From an uncultured Clostridium sp. (GTDB taxonomy: Bacteria > Bacillota > Clostridia > TANB77 > CAG-508), in the NCBI GenBank assembly GCA_900555075.1, contig USJO01000001.1, positions 8,613 to 72,612 on the forward strand: a DNA stretch of 64,000 nucleotides, read 5' to 3'. Every line of letters begins with the position of its first letter. The first letter of the stretch is position 1. The notes beneath the pieces are model-generated. The model ran no database searches. It was not told where the DNA came from and was given only the letters and a program-made list of their open reading frames with translations. The translations under genes and the position numbers were made by a program. This document shows positions 55,930-64,000 of this stretch, in pieces.

Positions 55930-56358
55930 ATGAAACATTTTCTTACTATTACTTTGATTATTGCCCTTTGCTTTGCCATTACTATTCCTGCCTTTGCAGG
56001 AGTAGATACTTCCAAGGACAAAGGGAATGCCACTCGGTCTATGGGATATAACTCTGGAACTGGGTATGCTGGTTCTTTTAACGTTAATGTTCCCACAGAG
56101 GGGTCTTCGGGTAAAATTACGATAAGGATTACAAGCCCGGATCAACAGCAGGCTGTATGGTTCAAGGTTACAGATCCTAATGGACGTGTTGTTTGGGATC
56201 ATTCGACCCTGGACACTATTGGTAAAATGGGGGTATTACCTCAAAACGGTAATGAAATAATTAGCCCTGCTTTTTCTAATGCAGTATCTGGCAATTATAC
56301 TGTTTCTTTTACAACATTTGTAGAGGTTACTATTAGTTGCTGGGTATATAACTGGTAA
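55930..56358 (+). CDS. Secreted protein with atypical codon use (142 aa)
   Basis: A signal peptide (MKHFLTITLIIALCFAITIP, cleavage near AFA-G) is followed by a beta-sandwich-like domain (GSFNVNVPTEGSSGKITIRI, VWFKVTDPNGRVVWDH). Codon choice is unlike its neighbours: it uses CCG, TCG, GGG, CGT, and one in-frame CGG at 56035-56037 that is read through in frame. The G/C-rich patch and the hairpin element before it suggest recent transfer. No family is named with confidence. Confidence 0.65.
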   Translation: MKHFLTITLIIALCFAITIPAFAGVDTSKDKGNATRSMGYNSGTGYAGSFNVNVPTEGSSGKITIRITSPDQQQAVWFKVTDPNGRVVWDHSTLDTIGKMGVLPQNGNEIISPAFSNAVSGNYTVSFTTFVEVTISCWVYNW

Positions 56359-56390
56359 AATCAAATAATTAATATCCAATAAGCATCCTG

Positions 56391-56419
56391 AAATAACGCC
56401 TCACTTAGAGGCGTTATTT
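56391..56419 (+). terminator. Terminator of the secreted-protein gene
   Basis: AAATAACGCCTC / GAGGCGTTATTT form a 12-bp perfect stem with an ACTTA loop. Confidence 0.75.
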
Positions 56420-56479
56420 ATACATTTATAAATCAATAAAAATAAGAACCACCTAAAATAAGGGAGTTCTTATTTGAAT

Positions 56480-57307
56480 TTACTTATTTAGCTTTTTAAA
56501 GTTTTCTATATTTGGTTTTACTAATTCATCATCTGTTACAGTATTTGTTTCTATACTAAATTCATTGCTTTTTCCTTCGAAGTCATCTCTTAATATAAAA
56601 AGTGATTCTTTATCTATCCAAATTTTTTCATTATTTAAAAGTAGTACAATACATTTATGTTTTCCATATTCCTCTACGTGAATGTCAATAGTATTTTTTA
56701 AAGTTAGCAATAATAATTCAGATTTAGAAATGGTTTCGTTTAAAATTTGACTTACGCCGATTGTTGCAGTGGTATCAAAATCTAATACTGGAGGCTCATC
56801 TTTTTGTAGCTCTATATAGGCTTTTTTATTTTCATCAATAAAATATTTTTCTTTGGAATTCTCCCATATAATTATCCCATCACTTCTTTTTACTAAGCGA
56901 ATTCCATTTTTGTAATATTTTTCAGTAATTATACCTGTACTGCCATCTCTTTGTGTTAATTTATAGTTAGTTCCTAATTCATAATTAACATTGTGCTTAT
57001 ATATTTTTAATAAAACTTGCCATTTGTAAACCTTGATACCAGTAAACAGAACTAAACATACAACTACTAAAGCTGATATCAATTTTAAAAGTCTCATTTT
57101 ATTTTTGTATTTTTTCAAATAGTCAATTTGCTTAACATCTTTTAGATGCTCTGTTTCTAAGCCTTTTTTCATTACAAGTAAACATTTTTGACATTCCTTG
57201 CATTCTCTTAAATGCTGTTCAATATAATTGTTTGTTTCGCTTGAAGTTAATTTATCAATGTAACTAGGTAATAAGTCTTGTACTATTTTACAATTTTGAT
57301 TTGTCAT
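56480..57307 (-). CDS. Anti-sigma factor with a zinc-finger domain
   Basis: The N-terminus holds a zf-HC2-type motif (CKIVQDLLPSYIDKL, HLRECKECQKCL) that binds and inhibits ECF sigma factors. One membrane helix follows near residues 86-106, then an external domain of about 170 residues. It overlaps the sigma gene by about 20 bp. The ATG at 57307 (MTNQNCK) is placed 9 bp after GAGGAGG; an ATG at 57313 is less well spaced. It forms a membrane-stress pair with the sigma factor. Confidence 0.82.
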   Translation of the reverse strand: MTNQNCKIVQDLLPSYIDKLTSSETNNYIEQHLRECKECQKCLLVMKKGLETEHLKDVKQIDYLKKYKNKMRLLKLISALVVVCLVLFTGIKVYKWQVLLKIYKHNVNYELGTNYKLTQRDGSTGIITEKYYKNGIRLVKRSDGIIIWENSKEKYFIDENKKAYIELQKDEPPVLDFDTTATIGVSQILNETISKSELLLLTLKNTIDIHVEEYGKHKCIVLLLNNEKIWIDKESLFILRDDFEGKSNEFSIETNTVTDDELVKPNIENFKKLNK

Positions 57308-57788
57308 TTTCATCAACCTCCTCTAATTTTTTTTTTGCTCTGTAAAATGTTACTCTAGCATAGTTTTCGGTCATATTTAATATGTTCCCAATTTCTTTAA
57401 AGCTTAGTTCACCAGTGATCCTTAAATAAACTACTTCTTTGGAAATTTTATCTAACTTTTGTATTTTTTTATACAATCTGAGCTTTTCCTCATTTTTTAT
57501 TGCTAAGTTTTCTGTATTATATGTTGATTCAATTTTTTCAATAGTTTCATCTACTTGCAAAAGAGTGTTATCTTTTTTCTTTTGCTCGTTAATCATTAGG
57601 TTTTTTGCAATCTGACACAACCATACAGAAATTTTACAATTGCCTTTAAATGTATCAATATGCTCTAATGCCTTCAAAAAGGTTTCTTGAGTTAATTCTT
57701 CGGAAAAATTGGCATTATGTGTTAAACAAAGTAAATATTTATATACTGTATTGAAATGCTCTTCATAAACTTGTTTCATATTTTGCAT
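57288..57788 (-). CDS. ECF-type RNA polymerase sigma factor
   Basis: A 166-aa sigma-70 family protein of the extracytoplasmic-function class. Region 2 is seen in TQETFLKALEHIDTF and WLCQIAKNLMIN, and region 4 in ISKEVVYLRITGELSFKEIGNIL with a helix-turn-helix. It lacks regions 1 and 3. It is paired with the anti-sigma gene that overlaps its end. Its regulon is not predictable from this window. Confidence 0.88.
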   Translation of the reverse strand: MQNMKQVYEEHFNTVYKYLLCLTHNANFSEELTQETFLKALEHIDTFKGNCKISVWLCQIAKNLMINEQKKKDNTLLQVDETIEKIESTYNTENLAIKNEEKLRLYKKIQKLDKISKEVVYLRITGELSFKEIGNILNMTENYARVTFYRAKKKLEEVDENDKSKL

Positions 57789-58382
57789 AATTTTTCCTCC
57801 TTTTTAATAAGACAAAATTGTAAGCACTTTTGTTACAAAAAAAACAATTTTTATTATTTTATCACATTTTTTTTACATTTTGAAAGGAAATACATTTTTT
57901 AAAATAATAATTCTATTCTAAAAATGAGAATAATTTAATAAGTAATTTTTCGGATTTCTTTCTAATAAGTTGTTATTATTCATTATTAATTAAAAGCAAA
58001 AAAAGTTCCCCGCCTTAGCCGTTTTGATAGAAATTTTAAGGACCTGCTCTTACACAGGTGGGTGTCTGCCTTAAATACTCATGGGCTTCTTACTACAGTT
58101 TCTCTGTGTAAGCTTGCACGCCATATCAAGAGCTTTGGACTCCCTTTCCTTAACTGTTGGTTCTAAAATTTCTCTTCGTTCGCACTATGCAGGGAAATAT
58201 TATTAACTTATTTGTATTCTTATATTATCATATTATATGCTACTTATCAATTATATGTTTAGTCAATTTTGATGTTTGTAATTATTTTTCCTCTATTTAT
58301 CTCTTTTATACTAAATTTTATTCATTAATCTATTTGCTTGACATTAATGTTATAATTGTTTTGATTAAAGGAAGGTTTTTAT
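57789..58382. other. Long intergenic region before pncB
   Basis: Besides the 6S-like RNA at 57998-58199, this gap has A/T-rich sequence without a credible gene. It must contain the promoters of the ECF sigma operon and of pncB; none stands out clearly. Confidence 0.4.
57998..58199 (-). ncRNA. ssrS: 6S-like structured RNA
   Basis: A long, nearly continuous hairpin of about 190 nt. On the minus strand it begins TTCCCTGCATAGTGCG and closes with CTAAGGCGGGGAA, followed by CTTTTTTT, which would terminate it. Inner segments AGAAATTTTA-GAACC and GGTCCTTAAAATTTCT pair, leaving a large central loop. This layout (closing stem, long arms, open centre, T-run) is that of Firmicutes 6S RNA, which mimics an open promoter and binds RNA polymerase. 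I rely on structure; no strict consensus was checked. Confidence 0.45.
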
Positions 58383-59820
58383 ATGAATGTAAAGAATTTA
58401 AGTTTAGTTACAGATTTTTATGAACTTACTATGTCTAATGGATATTTTGGAAATAATATGCAAAATACTATTGCATATTTTGACGTTTTTTTTAGAAAAA
58501 TACCGGATGGCCGGTGGTTATGCTATTTGTGCAGGGCTAGAGCAGGTTATTGATTATGTTAAGAACTTAAGATTTGATGCTGAAGATATTTCTTACTTAA
58601 GAAGTTTAAATAAATTTTCCGATGGTTTTTTAGATTACTTGAGTAATTTTAAATTTACAGGTGATGTTTGGGCTATTCCTGAAGGTACATTTATTTTTCC
58701 TAATGAACCTTTACTTACTGTAAGAGCTCCAATTATTGAAGCTCAACTTTTAGAAACAATGCTTTTAATGATTATTAATCATCAATCTTTAATTGCTACT
58801 AAAACTACTAGAATTGTGTCTGCTGCAAAAGGTAGACCTGTTATGGAGTTTGGTGCAAGGCGTGCCCATTCTGTTGATGCAGCTGTTCTTGGTGCTAGGG
58901 CTGCAGTTATTGGCGGATGTATTGGGACCTCTTGTACATATACAGCAAAGGAATTCGGAGCAATAGCTAGTGGTACAATGGCGCATAGTTTTATACAAAG
59001 TTTTGATTCTGAATATGATGCTTTTAAGGCATATGCTGAAATGTATCCAGATGATTGTACCTTGCTTATTGATACTTACAATACTATTCAATCAGGCATT
59101 GTAAATGCTATAAAAGTTTTTAATGACGTTCTACTTCCAAAAGGTTTTAGACCAAAGGCTGTAAGATTGGATAGTGGTGATTTAGCATATCTATCTAAGG
59201 AGGTTCGTAAAAGACTTGATAAAGCTGGTTTTGAGGATTGTAAAATCTGTGCAAGTAACTCTTTAGACGAAAATATAATTTACTCATTGCTAGAACAAGA
59301 TGCACAAATTGACTCTTTTGGTGTTGGTGAAAATTTAATTACTGCTAAAAGTACTCCTGTTTTTGGTGGGGTTTATAAATTGTGTGCCCTTGAGAAGGAT
59401 TCTAAGATTATACCAAAAATTAAAATTTCAGAAAATGTAACAAAAATTACAAATCCAGGTTTCAAAAAAGTATATAGATTCTATTCCAAAGACACTAATA
59501 TGGCTTTGGCAGATGTTATTGCTTTAGCTGACGAAATTATTCCAACTTCTAATTACGTTATATTTGATCCTGAAAACCCTTGGAGAAAGAAAACGTTAGT
59601 TAATTACACCTTTAAACCTTTGCAGGAGCAGATATTTAAAGGTGGTAATTTAGTATACAATTCTCCTACACTAACTGAAATATCTAATCACTGTAAAGAG
59701 GAATTAGATATTTTATGGGAGGAAGTAAAACGTATTCATAATCCACATAAATTCTATGTTGATTTATCTCAGGATTTATGGAACTTAAAAAATGATATGT
59801 TAAAAACAAGTACTAAATAG
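58383..59820 (+). CDS. pncB: Nicotinate phosphoribosyltransferase, needs a +1 frameshift at an in-frame CGG codon
   Basis: PncB makes nicotinate mononucleotide in NAD salvage. Frame 1 (58383-58511) encodes MNVKNLSLVTDFYELTMSNG and DVFFRKIPDG, the family N-terminus, then CGG (58512-58514); frame 0 would stop 13 codons later. Dropping the C gives GGYAICAGLEQVIDYV and runs to 59820 with the later motifs EFGARRAHS, GTMAHSF, RLDSGDLAYLS and GVGENL. The joined length is 478 aa, matching the family, and the restored glycine fits the conserved Gly-Gly before YAI. GGAAGG precedes the ATG. Confidence 0.85.
58512..58514 (+). promoter_or_regulatory. +1 frameshift site in pncB (CGG)
   Basis: Frame 0 reads CCG GAT GGC CGG TGG TTA TGC. 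Dropping the C gives CCG GAT GGC GGT GGT TAT GCT. This is the only plus-strand example in the window; it shows that the pattern is not limited to one strand or locus. Confidence 0.75.
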
Positions 59821-59841
59821 AAAAACTCCTATTTAGTACTT
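59808..59841. terminator. Bidirectional terminator between pncB and prs
   Basis: AAGTACTAAATAG and CTATTTAGTACTT form a perfect 13-bp stem with an 8-nt loop. The 5' arm contains the pncB stop codon, and T-runs flank both sides. Confidence 0.75.
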
Positions 59842-59846
59842 TTAAA

Positions 59847-60794
59847 TTATTTATCATATTCGAATAAATCTCCTAAAGGATTTGATTCATTTATTCTCTT
59901 AATTGCTTCTGCAAATAATGGTGCTATTGAAACCACTTTTATTTTATCTATCATTTTTTCTGGTTCAATTGGAATTGTATTTGTTACAACTAATTCTTTT
60001 ATTGGAGAATTTTTTATTCTTTCAATTGCAGGTCCTACTAATACTCCATGTGTTGCTCCTGCATATATTTCTTTTGCTCCATATTCTTTTAATATATTAG
60101 CCGCTTCAACTAATGTTCCCGCTGTGCTCACTTCATCATCAAATATTAAAGCTGTTTTTCCTTTTATATCTCCAATTATGTTAGTTGCTACTGCTCTATC
60201 ATTGTTGTCATCTCTTCTTTTATCTATCAATGCAAGTGGGCAATCGAAGAAATGAGAATACTTATACGCTTTTTTAGAACTTCCTGCATCTGTTGCTACT
60301 ACTACTATGTTTTCTAAATTTTTATTTTTAAAGTATTTTTCTAATAAGTGTTTTGCAGTTAGTCTATCACAATTAATATCAAAGTATGCCTGTATTGCTG
60401 AATTATGTAAGTCGCATGTTATTATTCTATCTGTTCCTGCTGCTTCTAATAAGGTTGCCATTAATTTTGCTGTTACTGGTATTCGTGGTTGATCTTTTTT
60501 ATCTGACCTTGAATACATAAAATATGGTAAAACTACTGTTATTCTTTTTGCTGATGCTCGTTTTACCGCTTCAATTGTTATTAATAATTCCATTATTCTT
60601 TCATTTACTGGTGGCATTGTTGTTTGTACTATAAAAACATCTTGGTCTCTAACTGTTTCTAATAACTGAACAAAGTTATTATCATTTGTAAATTTAAACG
60701 ATTCTTTCTTACCCAACGGTAAGCCTAATGTATCACATATCTCTTGTGTGAAACTTTCTGCTGAATTACAAGCAAAAATTTTAATATCCTTCAT
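59847..60794 (-). CDS. prs: Ribose-phosphate pyrophosphokinase (PRPP synthase), divergent form
   Basis: A 315-aa enzyme making PRPP from ribose 5-phosphate and ATP. It shows the divalent-ion site DLHNSAIQAYFD and the PRPP-binding motif ALIFDDEVSTAGTLVE. The usual flexible loop (ARQDRKxxxREPI) reads YSRSDKKDQPRIPVTAKL here, a variant seen in some clostridial PRPP-synthase-like proteins. Function as Prs is likely but this divergence lowers certainty. It lies convergent to pncB, which consumes PRPP. Confidence 0.82.
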   Translation of the reverse strand: MKDIKIFACNSAESFTQEICDTLGLPLGKKESFKFTNDNNFVQLLETVRDQDVFIVQTTMPPVNERIMELLITIEAVKRASAKRITVVLPYFMYSRSDKKDQPRIPVTAKLMATLLEAAGTDRIITCDLHNSAIQAYFDINCDRLTAKHLLEKYFKNKNLENIVVVATDAGSSKKAYKYSHFFDCPLALIDKRRDDNNDRAVATNIIGDIKGKTALIFDDEVSTAGTLVEAANILKEYGAKEIYAGATHGVLVGPAIERIKNSPIKELVVTNTIPIEPEKMIDKIKVVSIAPLFAEAIKRINESNPLGDLFEYDK

Positions 60795-60860
60795 GATATT
60801 TCCCCCTAAAACATATTTCTTGTCGAATTTTAGTGCATATTAATTGTAACATTTTCCAAA

Positions 60861-62180
60861 TCAAAATTCAATCATTTTTTGATAATTCTTTAAAATTGTC
60901 AGTGATTTTTCTGCCATTTTATTGTATCTTAGTTGTTTATCTTTTATCCTTTCTTTTAATGGAGGTAATATTCCAAAATTTGCATTCATTGGTTGAAAGT
61001 TTAAATTGGTGGTTGATATATATTGGGATAATGCACCAATGACTGTTTCTTTTGGAAACATAATCTTTTTCCCTTTGTTTCTAAAGTCAAATGCTACATT
61101 TATTCCTGCAACTAGTCCTGATGCAATTGATTCAACATATCCTTCTACTCCTGTTATTTGTCCTGCAAAGTATATGTTTGGATTCTGTTTTAAATTATAT
61201 GTATTATCTAATAGCTCTGGAGAATTTATAAATGTATTTCTGTGCATTACTCCATATTTTACAAATTCCGCATTTTCTAATCCTGGTATCATAGAAAGTA
61301 CCCTTTTTTGCTCTCCAAATTTTAAGTTTGTTTGGAAACCTACCATATTGTATAGAGTTCCATTACTATTATCTTGTCTTAGTTGAACTATTGCATATGG
61401 TCTTGACTTTGTTCGTGGGTCTGTAAAACCTACTGGCTTTAATGGTCCAAATCTTATGGTGTCTTCTCCCCTTTTGGCCATTACTTCTATGGGCATACAT
61501 CCTTCAAATATTTCCTTTTTTTCAAAATCGTGTAGCGTTACTACTTCAGCATTTACTAGCTCATTGTAGAACCTTTCATATTCTTCTTTATTCATTGGAA
61601 GATTTATATAACTGCTATCTCCTTCTTTCCCATATCTATCTCCATAAAATGCAATGTCGAAATTTATGCTTTCTTTTTCAATTATTGGTGCTGCTGCATC
61701 ATAAAATGCAAGTCTTTCTTTTTCTGTGAGCTTTATAATTTGCTCTGCCATTTTTTCTGAGGTAAGTGGTCCTGTTGCAATTATAACTATTCCATTTTTG
61801 ACATCTATTTTATCTACTTCTTTTCTTATTATTTCTATATTGGAATTGTTGCTAATTTCTTCTGTAATTCTTTTAGAAAACTTTTCTCTATCTACTGCTA
61901 AAGCTTGTCCTGCTGGTACCTTTGTTTCATCTGCTACTCTAATTAATAATGAATCTAGCTTTCTTAATTCTTCCTTTAATAGTCCACAAGCATTTGTTAT
62001 ACTATTTGATTTAAATGAATTGCTACATACAATTTCTGCTAAATTATTACTGCTATGTGCAGGTGAGAATTTTTCTGGTTTCATTTCATATAGTTTAACT
62101 TTTATTCCTCTTTTGGCTACTTGATAAGCTGCCTCTGAACCTGCTAATCCCCCTCCTATTATTGTTACATAATTGTTCAT
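60861..62180 (-). CDS. trmFO: tRNA U54 folate-dependent methyltransferase TrmFO
   Basis: A 439-aa FAD enzyme that makes 5-methyluridine 54 in tRNA using methylene-tetrahydrofolate. The Rossmann FAD motif is IIGGGLAGSEAAYQVA; the catalytic cysteine region is AEIVCSNSFKSNS; a second family block is GVEGYVESIASGLVAGINV. The ATG at 62180 is supported by GGAGG; an ATG at 62207 has weaker spacing. Confidence 0.92.
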   Translation of the reverse strand: MNNYVTIIGGGLAGSEAAYQVAKRGIKVKLYEMKPEKFSPAHSSNNLAEIVCSNSFKSNSITNACGLLKEELRKLDSLLIRVADETKVPAGQALAVDREKFSKRITEEISNNSNIEIIRKEVDKIDVKNGIVIIATGPLTSEKMAEQIIKLTEKERLAFYDAAAPIIEKESINFDIAFYGDRYGKEGDSSYINLPMNKEEYERFYNELVNAEVVTLHDFEKKEIFEGCMPIEVMAKRGEDTIRFGPLKPVGFTDPRTKSRPYAIVQLRQDNSNGTLYNMVGFQTNLKFGEQKRVLSMIPGLENAEFVKYGVMHRNTFINSPELLDNTYNLKQNPNIYFAGQITGVEGYVESIASGLVAGINVAFDFRNKGKKIMFPKETVIGALSQYISTTNLNFQPMNANFGILPPLKERIKDKQLRYNKMAEKSLTILKNYQKMIEF

Positions 62181-62253
62181 AATAAGTTCCTCCATAATTT
62201 CTAACATATATTTTACACAACATATATTTTAATTGCAATACCTTTTATAATAT

Positions 62254-63633
62254 TCATATTATCTTGTACCACGTATTTATGTTGTAGAACATATTATACC
62301 AATTACCTGAAAAATCACCTTTTAAAGTATTTGTGTGAAGTATTATGTAAGTGTTGAAATATAAGCTTATAAATGGAATTTCGTTATAGTAATCGTCAAT
62401 TATTTTATTATATTCTTCTTTTAATATTTCTTTATTTTCTATCAATACAGTTTTTCTTATTCTTTCTTTTGTTTGCTCATTTTTAAAGTATTGTCTTATC
62501 TCTGGTGTTATTGGTACAATTTCCTTTTTTAATAATAAATCTGCTTTTGTGTTTTGATAGTTTTGTATTTTTATCTTTATATTTTTTTCTTCTAATTGCT
62601 CTTTTATTTTTTTTGCTATTTCTATATTCTCCGACTTGGTAAAAAGTGTAAAGGTTTCTTGATTACTTGTAGTTTCAACATTTTTTATAGTTTTTTCTTT
62701 ATTTAAATAACTTCCATATTCTAATGGAAAATCGACTACTATGTATTTTCTATTGTACAAATCATATACTAATTTTTCTTTATTTATATTACTATTTAAA
62801 GTTTTTCTGGTTTCAGTATTATCTATATTCTCACATGATATATAGTAAAACTCTCTGCCTATTATCTTTTTTTCTTCAAATCCTATGTTTCCTATATATT
62901 TTTCATAATTTGTATTTCCTGTTATTATTAAATCTACATTTTTTCTTGTAAAGTCATTATATAGCTCTGTTGTGTTTTTTAAAATTTTTATGATTATTGT
63001 TTGTTCTTCTCCCTCTATTATTATTTGATTTTCGTTTATATTTGTAATTTGATATTTTCCTGTGTGCATTGGTATATTAGGATTTTGAGGATTTTCTTTT
63101 ATTATGGGAAAGCACAATAAGTATTCAAAAAAATCTACCGGTTCTCTTAAATGTACTTTAAAAGTATCTTCATTTACTTTTTCGATATTTTCAATTTGTT
63201 TTACATTTTCTTTGTATATTGAATCTGAATCTTTTATACTTTTTATTGTGTATTCTACATCTTCTACTGTTACTGGCTTGCCATTTGACCATCTTTTATT
63301 TTCATCTAATTTTATTAAATATGTTAAGTCATTTATTTTTGAGCATTCCTCTGCTATTTCCGGTTTTGTATTAAAATCTTGTGTGATGTTTATTAATGGC
63401 TCATATATTAATTTTGTTATGTGTTGAATTTCAAGGTTTTTGGTTAAAACTGGATTTATAGTATCAAAATTTGTTATTCCTATGATTATTTCTTTTGATA
63501 TTACTATTTCTTTATTTTGAACTTGAACACTATTTTGTTTAATATTGTTTTTTATGTAAACGACATATATTCCTACTATTATTAGTATAACTATTGTAAT
63601 TATAAAAACATTTTTAAAATATTTTGTATTCAC
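62254..63633 (-). CDS. Family 5 extracellular solute-binding protein, membrane-anchored
   Basis: A 459-aa peptide/nickel-type (SBP_bac_5) binding protein. The start is a GTG at 63633 after AGAGAGG. One membrane helix near residues 8-28 anchors it; no lipobox is visible. The binding domain shows INPVLTKNLEIQHITKLIYE, VTVEDVEYTIKSIKDS and FTLFTKSENIEIAKKIKEQL. The usual permease and ATPase genes are not adjacent, so it may be an orphan sensor or receptor. It is next to spoVS. Confidence 0.75.
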   Translation of the reverse strand: MNTKYFKNVFIITIVILIIVGIYVVYIKNNIKQNSVQVQNKEIVISKEIIIGITNFDTINPVLTKNLEIQHITKLIYEPLINITQDFNTKPEIAEECSKINDLTYLIKLDENKRWSNGKPVTVEDVEYTIKSIKDSDSIYKENVKQIENIEKVNEDTFKVHLREPVDFFEYLLCFPIIKENPQNPNIPMHTGKYQITNINENQIIIEGEEQTIIIKILKNTTELYNDFTRKNVDLIITGNTNYEKYIGNIGFEEKKIIGREFYYISCENIDNTETRKTLNSNINKEKLVYDLYNRKYIVVDFPLEYGSYLNKEKTIKNVETTSNQETFTLFTKSENIEIAKKIKEQLEEKNIKIKIQNYQNTKADLLLKKEIVPITPEIRQYFKNEQTKERIRKTVLIENKEILKEEYNKIIDDYYNEIPFISLYFNTYIILHTNTLKGDFSGNWYNMFYNINTWYKII

Positions 63634-63661
63634 AATAATTTCCTCTCTTTTTATGCTAATA

Positions 63662-63727
63662 GGGACGAAGTCTCCTGACATTATCTATGCAAATGTTCAT
63701 AAATGCTTGTCAAAATACTCCGTCCCC
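63662..63727. repeat. REP-like inverted pair
   Basis: GGGACGAAGTCTCCTGACA (63662-63680) and, on the other strand, GGGGACGGAGTATTTTGACA (63727-63708) form an inverted pair with the shared pattern GGGACG-AGT-TGACA. Similar short elements are widespread in clostridial intergenic regions and are linked to REP-associated transposases. No transposase is present in this window. Confidence 0.5.
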
Positions 63728-63744
63728 ATTGACATTAATTTAAT

Positions 63745-64000
63745 TTATTTTCTAGACTCTATTATGAGTTTCATTCCTGTTCGATTTTCTCCTTCTACCT
63801 CTACTTCTGCAAAAGCTGGTATACATACTAAATCTACTCCTGCTGGTGCAACAAATCCTCTTGCTATTGCTACCGCCTTTACAGCTTGATTTAACGCTCC
63901 TGCGCCTATTGCTTGCATCTCTGCTTTGTTGTTCTCCTTTACTAGTCCTGCAATTGCTCCTGCTACTGAATTTGGGTTTGATTTTGATGAAATTTTTAAA
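63745..64000 (-). CDS. spoVS: Stage V sporulation protein SpoVS, 5' end outside the window
   Basis: The frame ends at a TAA at 63747-63745 and is open to the window end. The visible 84 residues match SpoVS closely: LKISSKSNPNSVAGAI, then QAIGAGALNQAVKAVAIARG, and FVAPAGVDLVCIPAF. Only about four N-terminal residues (of the usual MEVLK-type start) lie outside. SpoVS regulates septation and spore-coat steps in sporulation. Confidence 0.93.
   Translation of the reverse strand, partial: LKISSKSNPNSVAGAIAGLVKENNKAEMQAIGAGALNQAVKAVAIARGFVAPAGVDLVCIPAFAEVEVEGENRTGMKLIIESRK

Noticed and set aside
55930..56358. Secreted-protein gene as an eighth CGG shift site
   Set aside because: Frame 0 continues as a sensible beta-rich protein, while +1 gives an early stop.
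57998..58199. tmRNA, SRP RNA or RNase P RNA for the structured region
   Set aside because: None of their hallmark words (such as the tmRNA ends or the SRP GGAAGGAAGC) is present.
13815..59820. Sequencing or assembly error as the sole explanation of the CGG breaks
   Set aside because: Not excluded, but not preferred: many uninterrupted GGWG words exist in the window, the CGG of copy B is followed by AA, and the sites are on both strands. It needs raw reads to settle.

Overview
The window is a very AT-rich, Gram-positive-type chromosome segment from a spore-forming member of the Clostridia, probably an uncultured gut-type lineage (inference). Spore formation is supported by spoIVB, spoVM, spoVS and an alpha/beta-type SASP gene. 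Typical Firmicutes gene blocks are present: rlmN-prpC-prkC-rsgA-rpe, dnaG-rpoD, recJ-rel-hisS and rplM-rpsI.

Layout. 1-1.9 kb: 3' part of a TraG/VirD4-like ATPase. 1.9-7.2 kb: rpe, rsgA, prkC, prpC and rlmN. 7.5-15.6 kb: asd, a cysteine desulfurase, proS, scpB, tRNA-Met, rpoD and dnaG. 15.7-17.1 kb: a tiny Asn-rich protein and spoIVB. 17.2-34.7 kb: a large one-strand Tad/Flp-like pilus locus. It holds a CpaB-like SAF protein, two CpaE-like proteins, the CpaF ATPase, a TadB/C-like platform, several small pilin-like proteins, TadE/G-like proteins, and two giant surface proteins that share a 2,045-bp identical 5' half. 34.9-37.3 kb: a SASP gene and a glycine-rich/LamG-type surface protein. 37.4-46.5 kb: dut, hisS, rel, recJ, a hexapeptide-repeat protein, a KAP-type P-loop NTPase and a comFC-like gene. 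46.6-55.6 kb: spoVM, rpmB, an RluA-family gene, a metal P1B-ATPase, membrane proteins, ogg, tRNA-Leu, rplM-rpsI and a DUF1292 gene. 55.6-64 kb: a foreign-looking secreted protein, an ECF sigma/anti-sigma pair, a 6S-like RNA, pncB, prs, trmFO, a solute-binding protein and spoVS.

Main discovery. Five genes (dnaG, cpaF, one giant surface protein, the glycine-rich surface protein and pncB) are broken by +1 frameshifts, seven sites in all. At every site the frame is lost exactly at an in-frame CGG codon. It is restored by skipping the C and reading the next three bases (GGA or GGT) as glycine. In three cases a homologous or paralogous glycine is expected at that place. Joined this way, DnaG becomes about 590 aa, PncB 478 aa and CpaF 633 aa. 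Reading both strands by eye, I found no other in-frame CGG in any native-looking gene. The single exception is in the foreign-looking gene at 55930-56358. This suggests that CGG is unassigned or 'hungry' here and acts as a +1 frameshift (or CGGN-quadruplet glycine) signal. A motif-specific sequencing artefact is the main alternative and must be excluded with raw reads and relatives.

Other notable points are a hairpin placed between a Shine-Dalgarno and its start codon (12.55 kb), a spoIVB start codon inside a hairpin, hairpins between the pilin genes, and a REP-like inverted pair near the right end.
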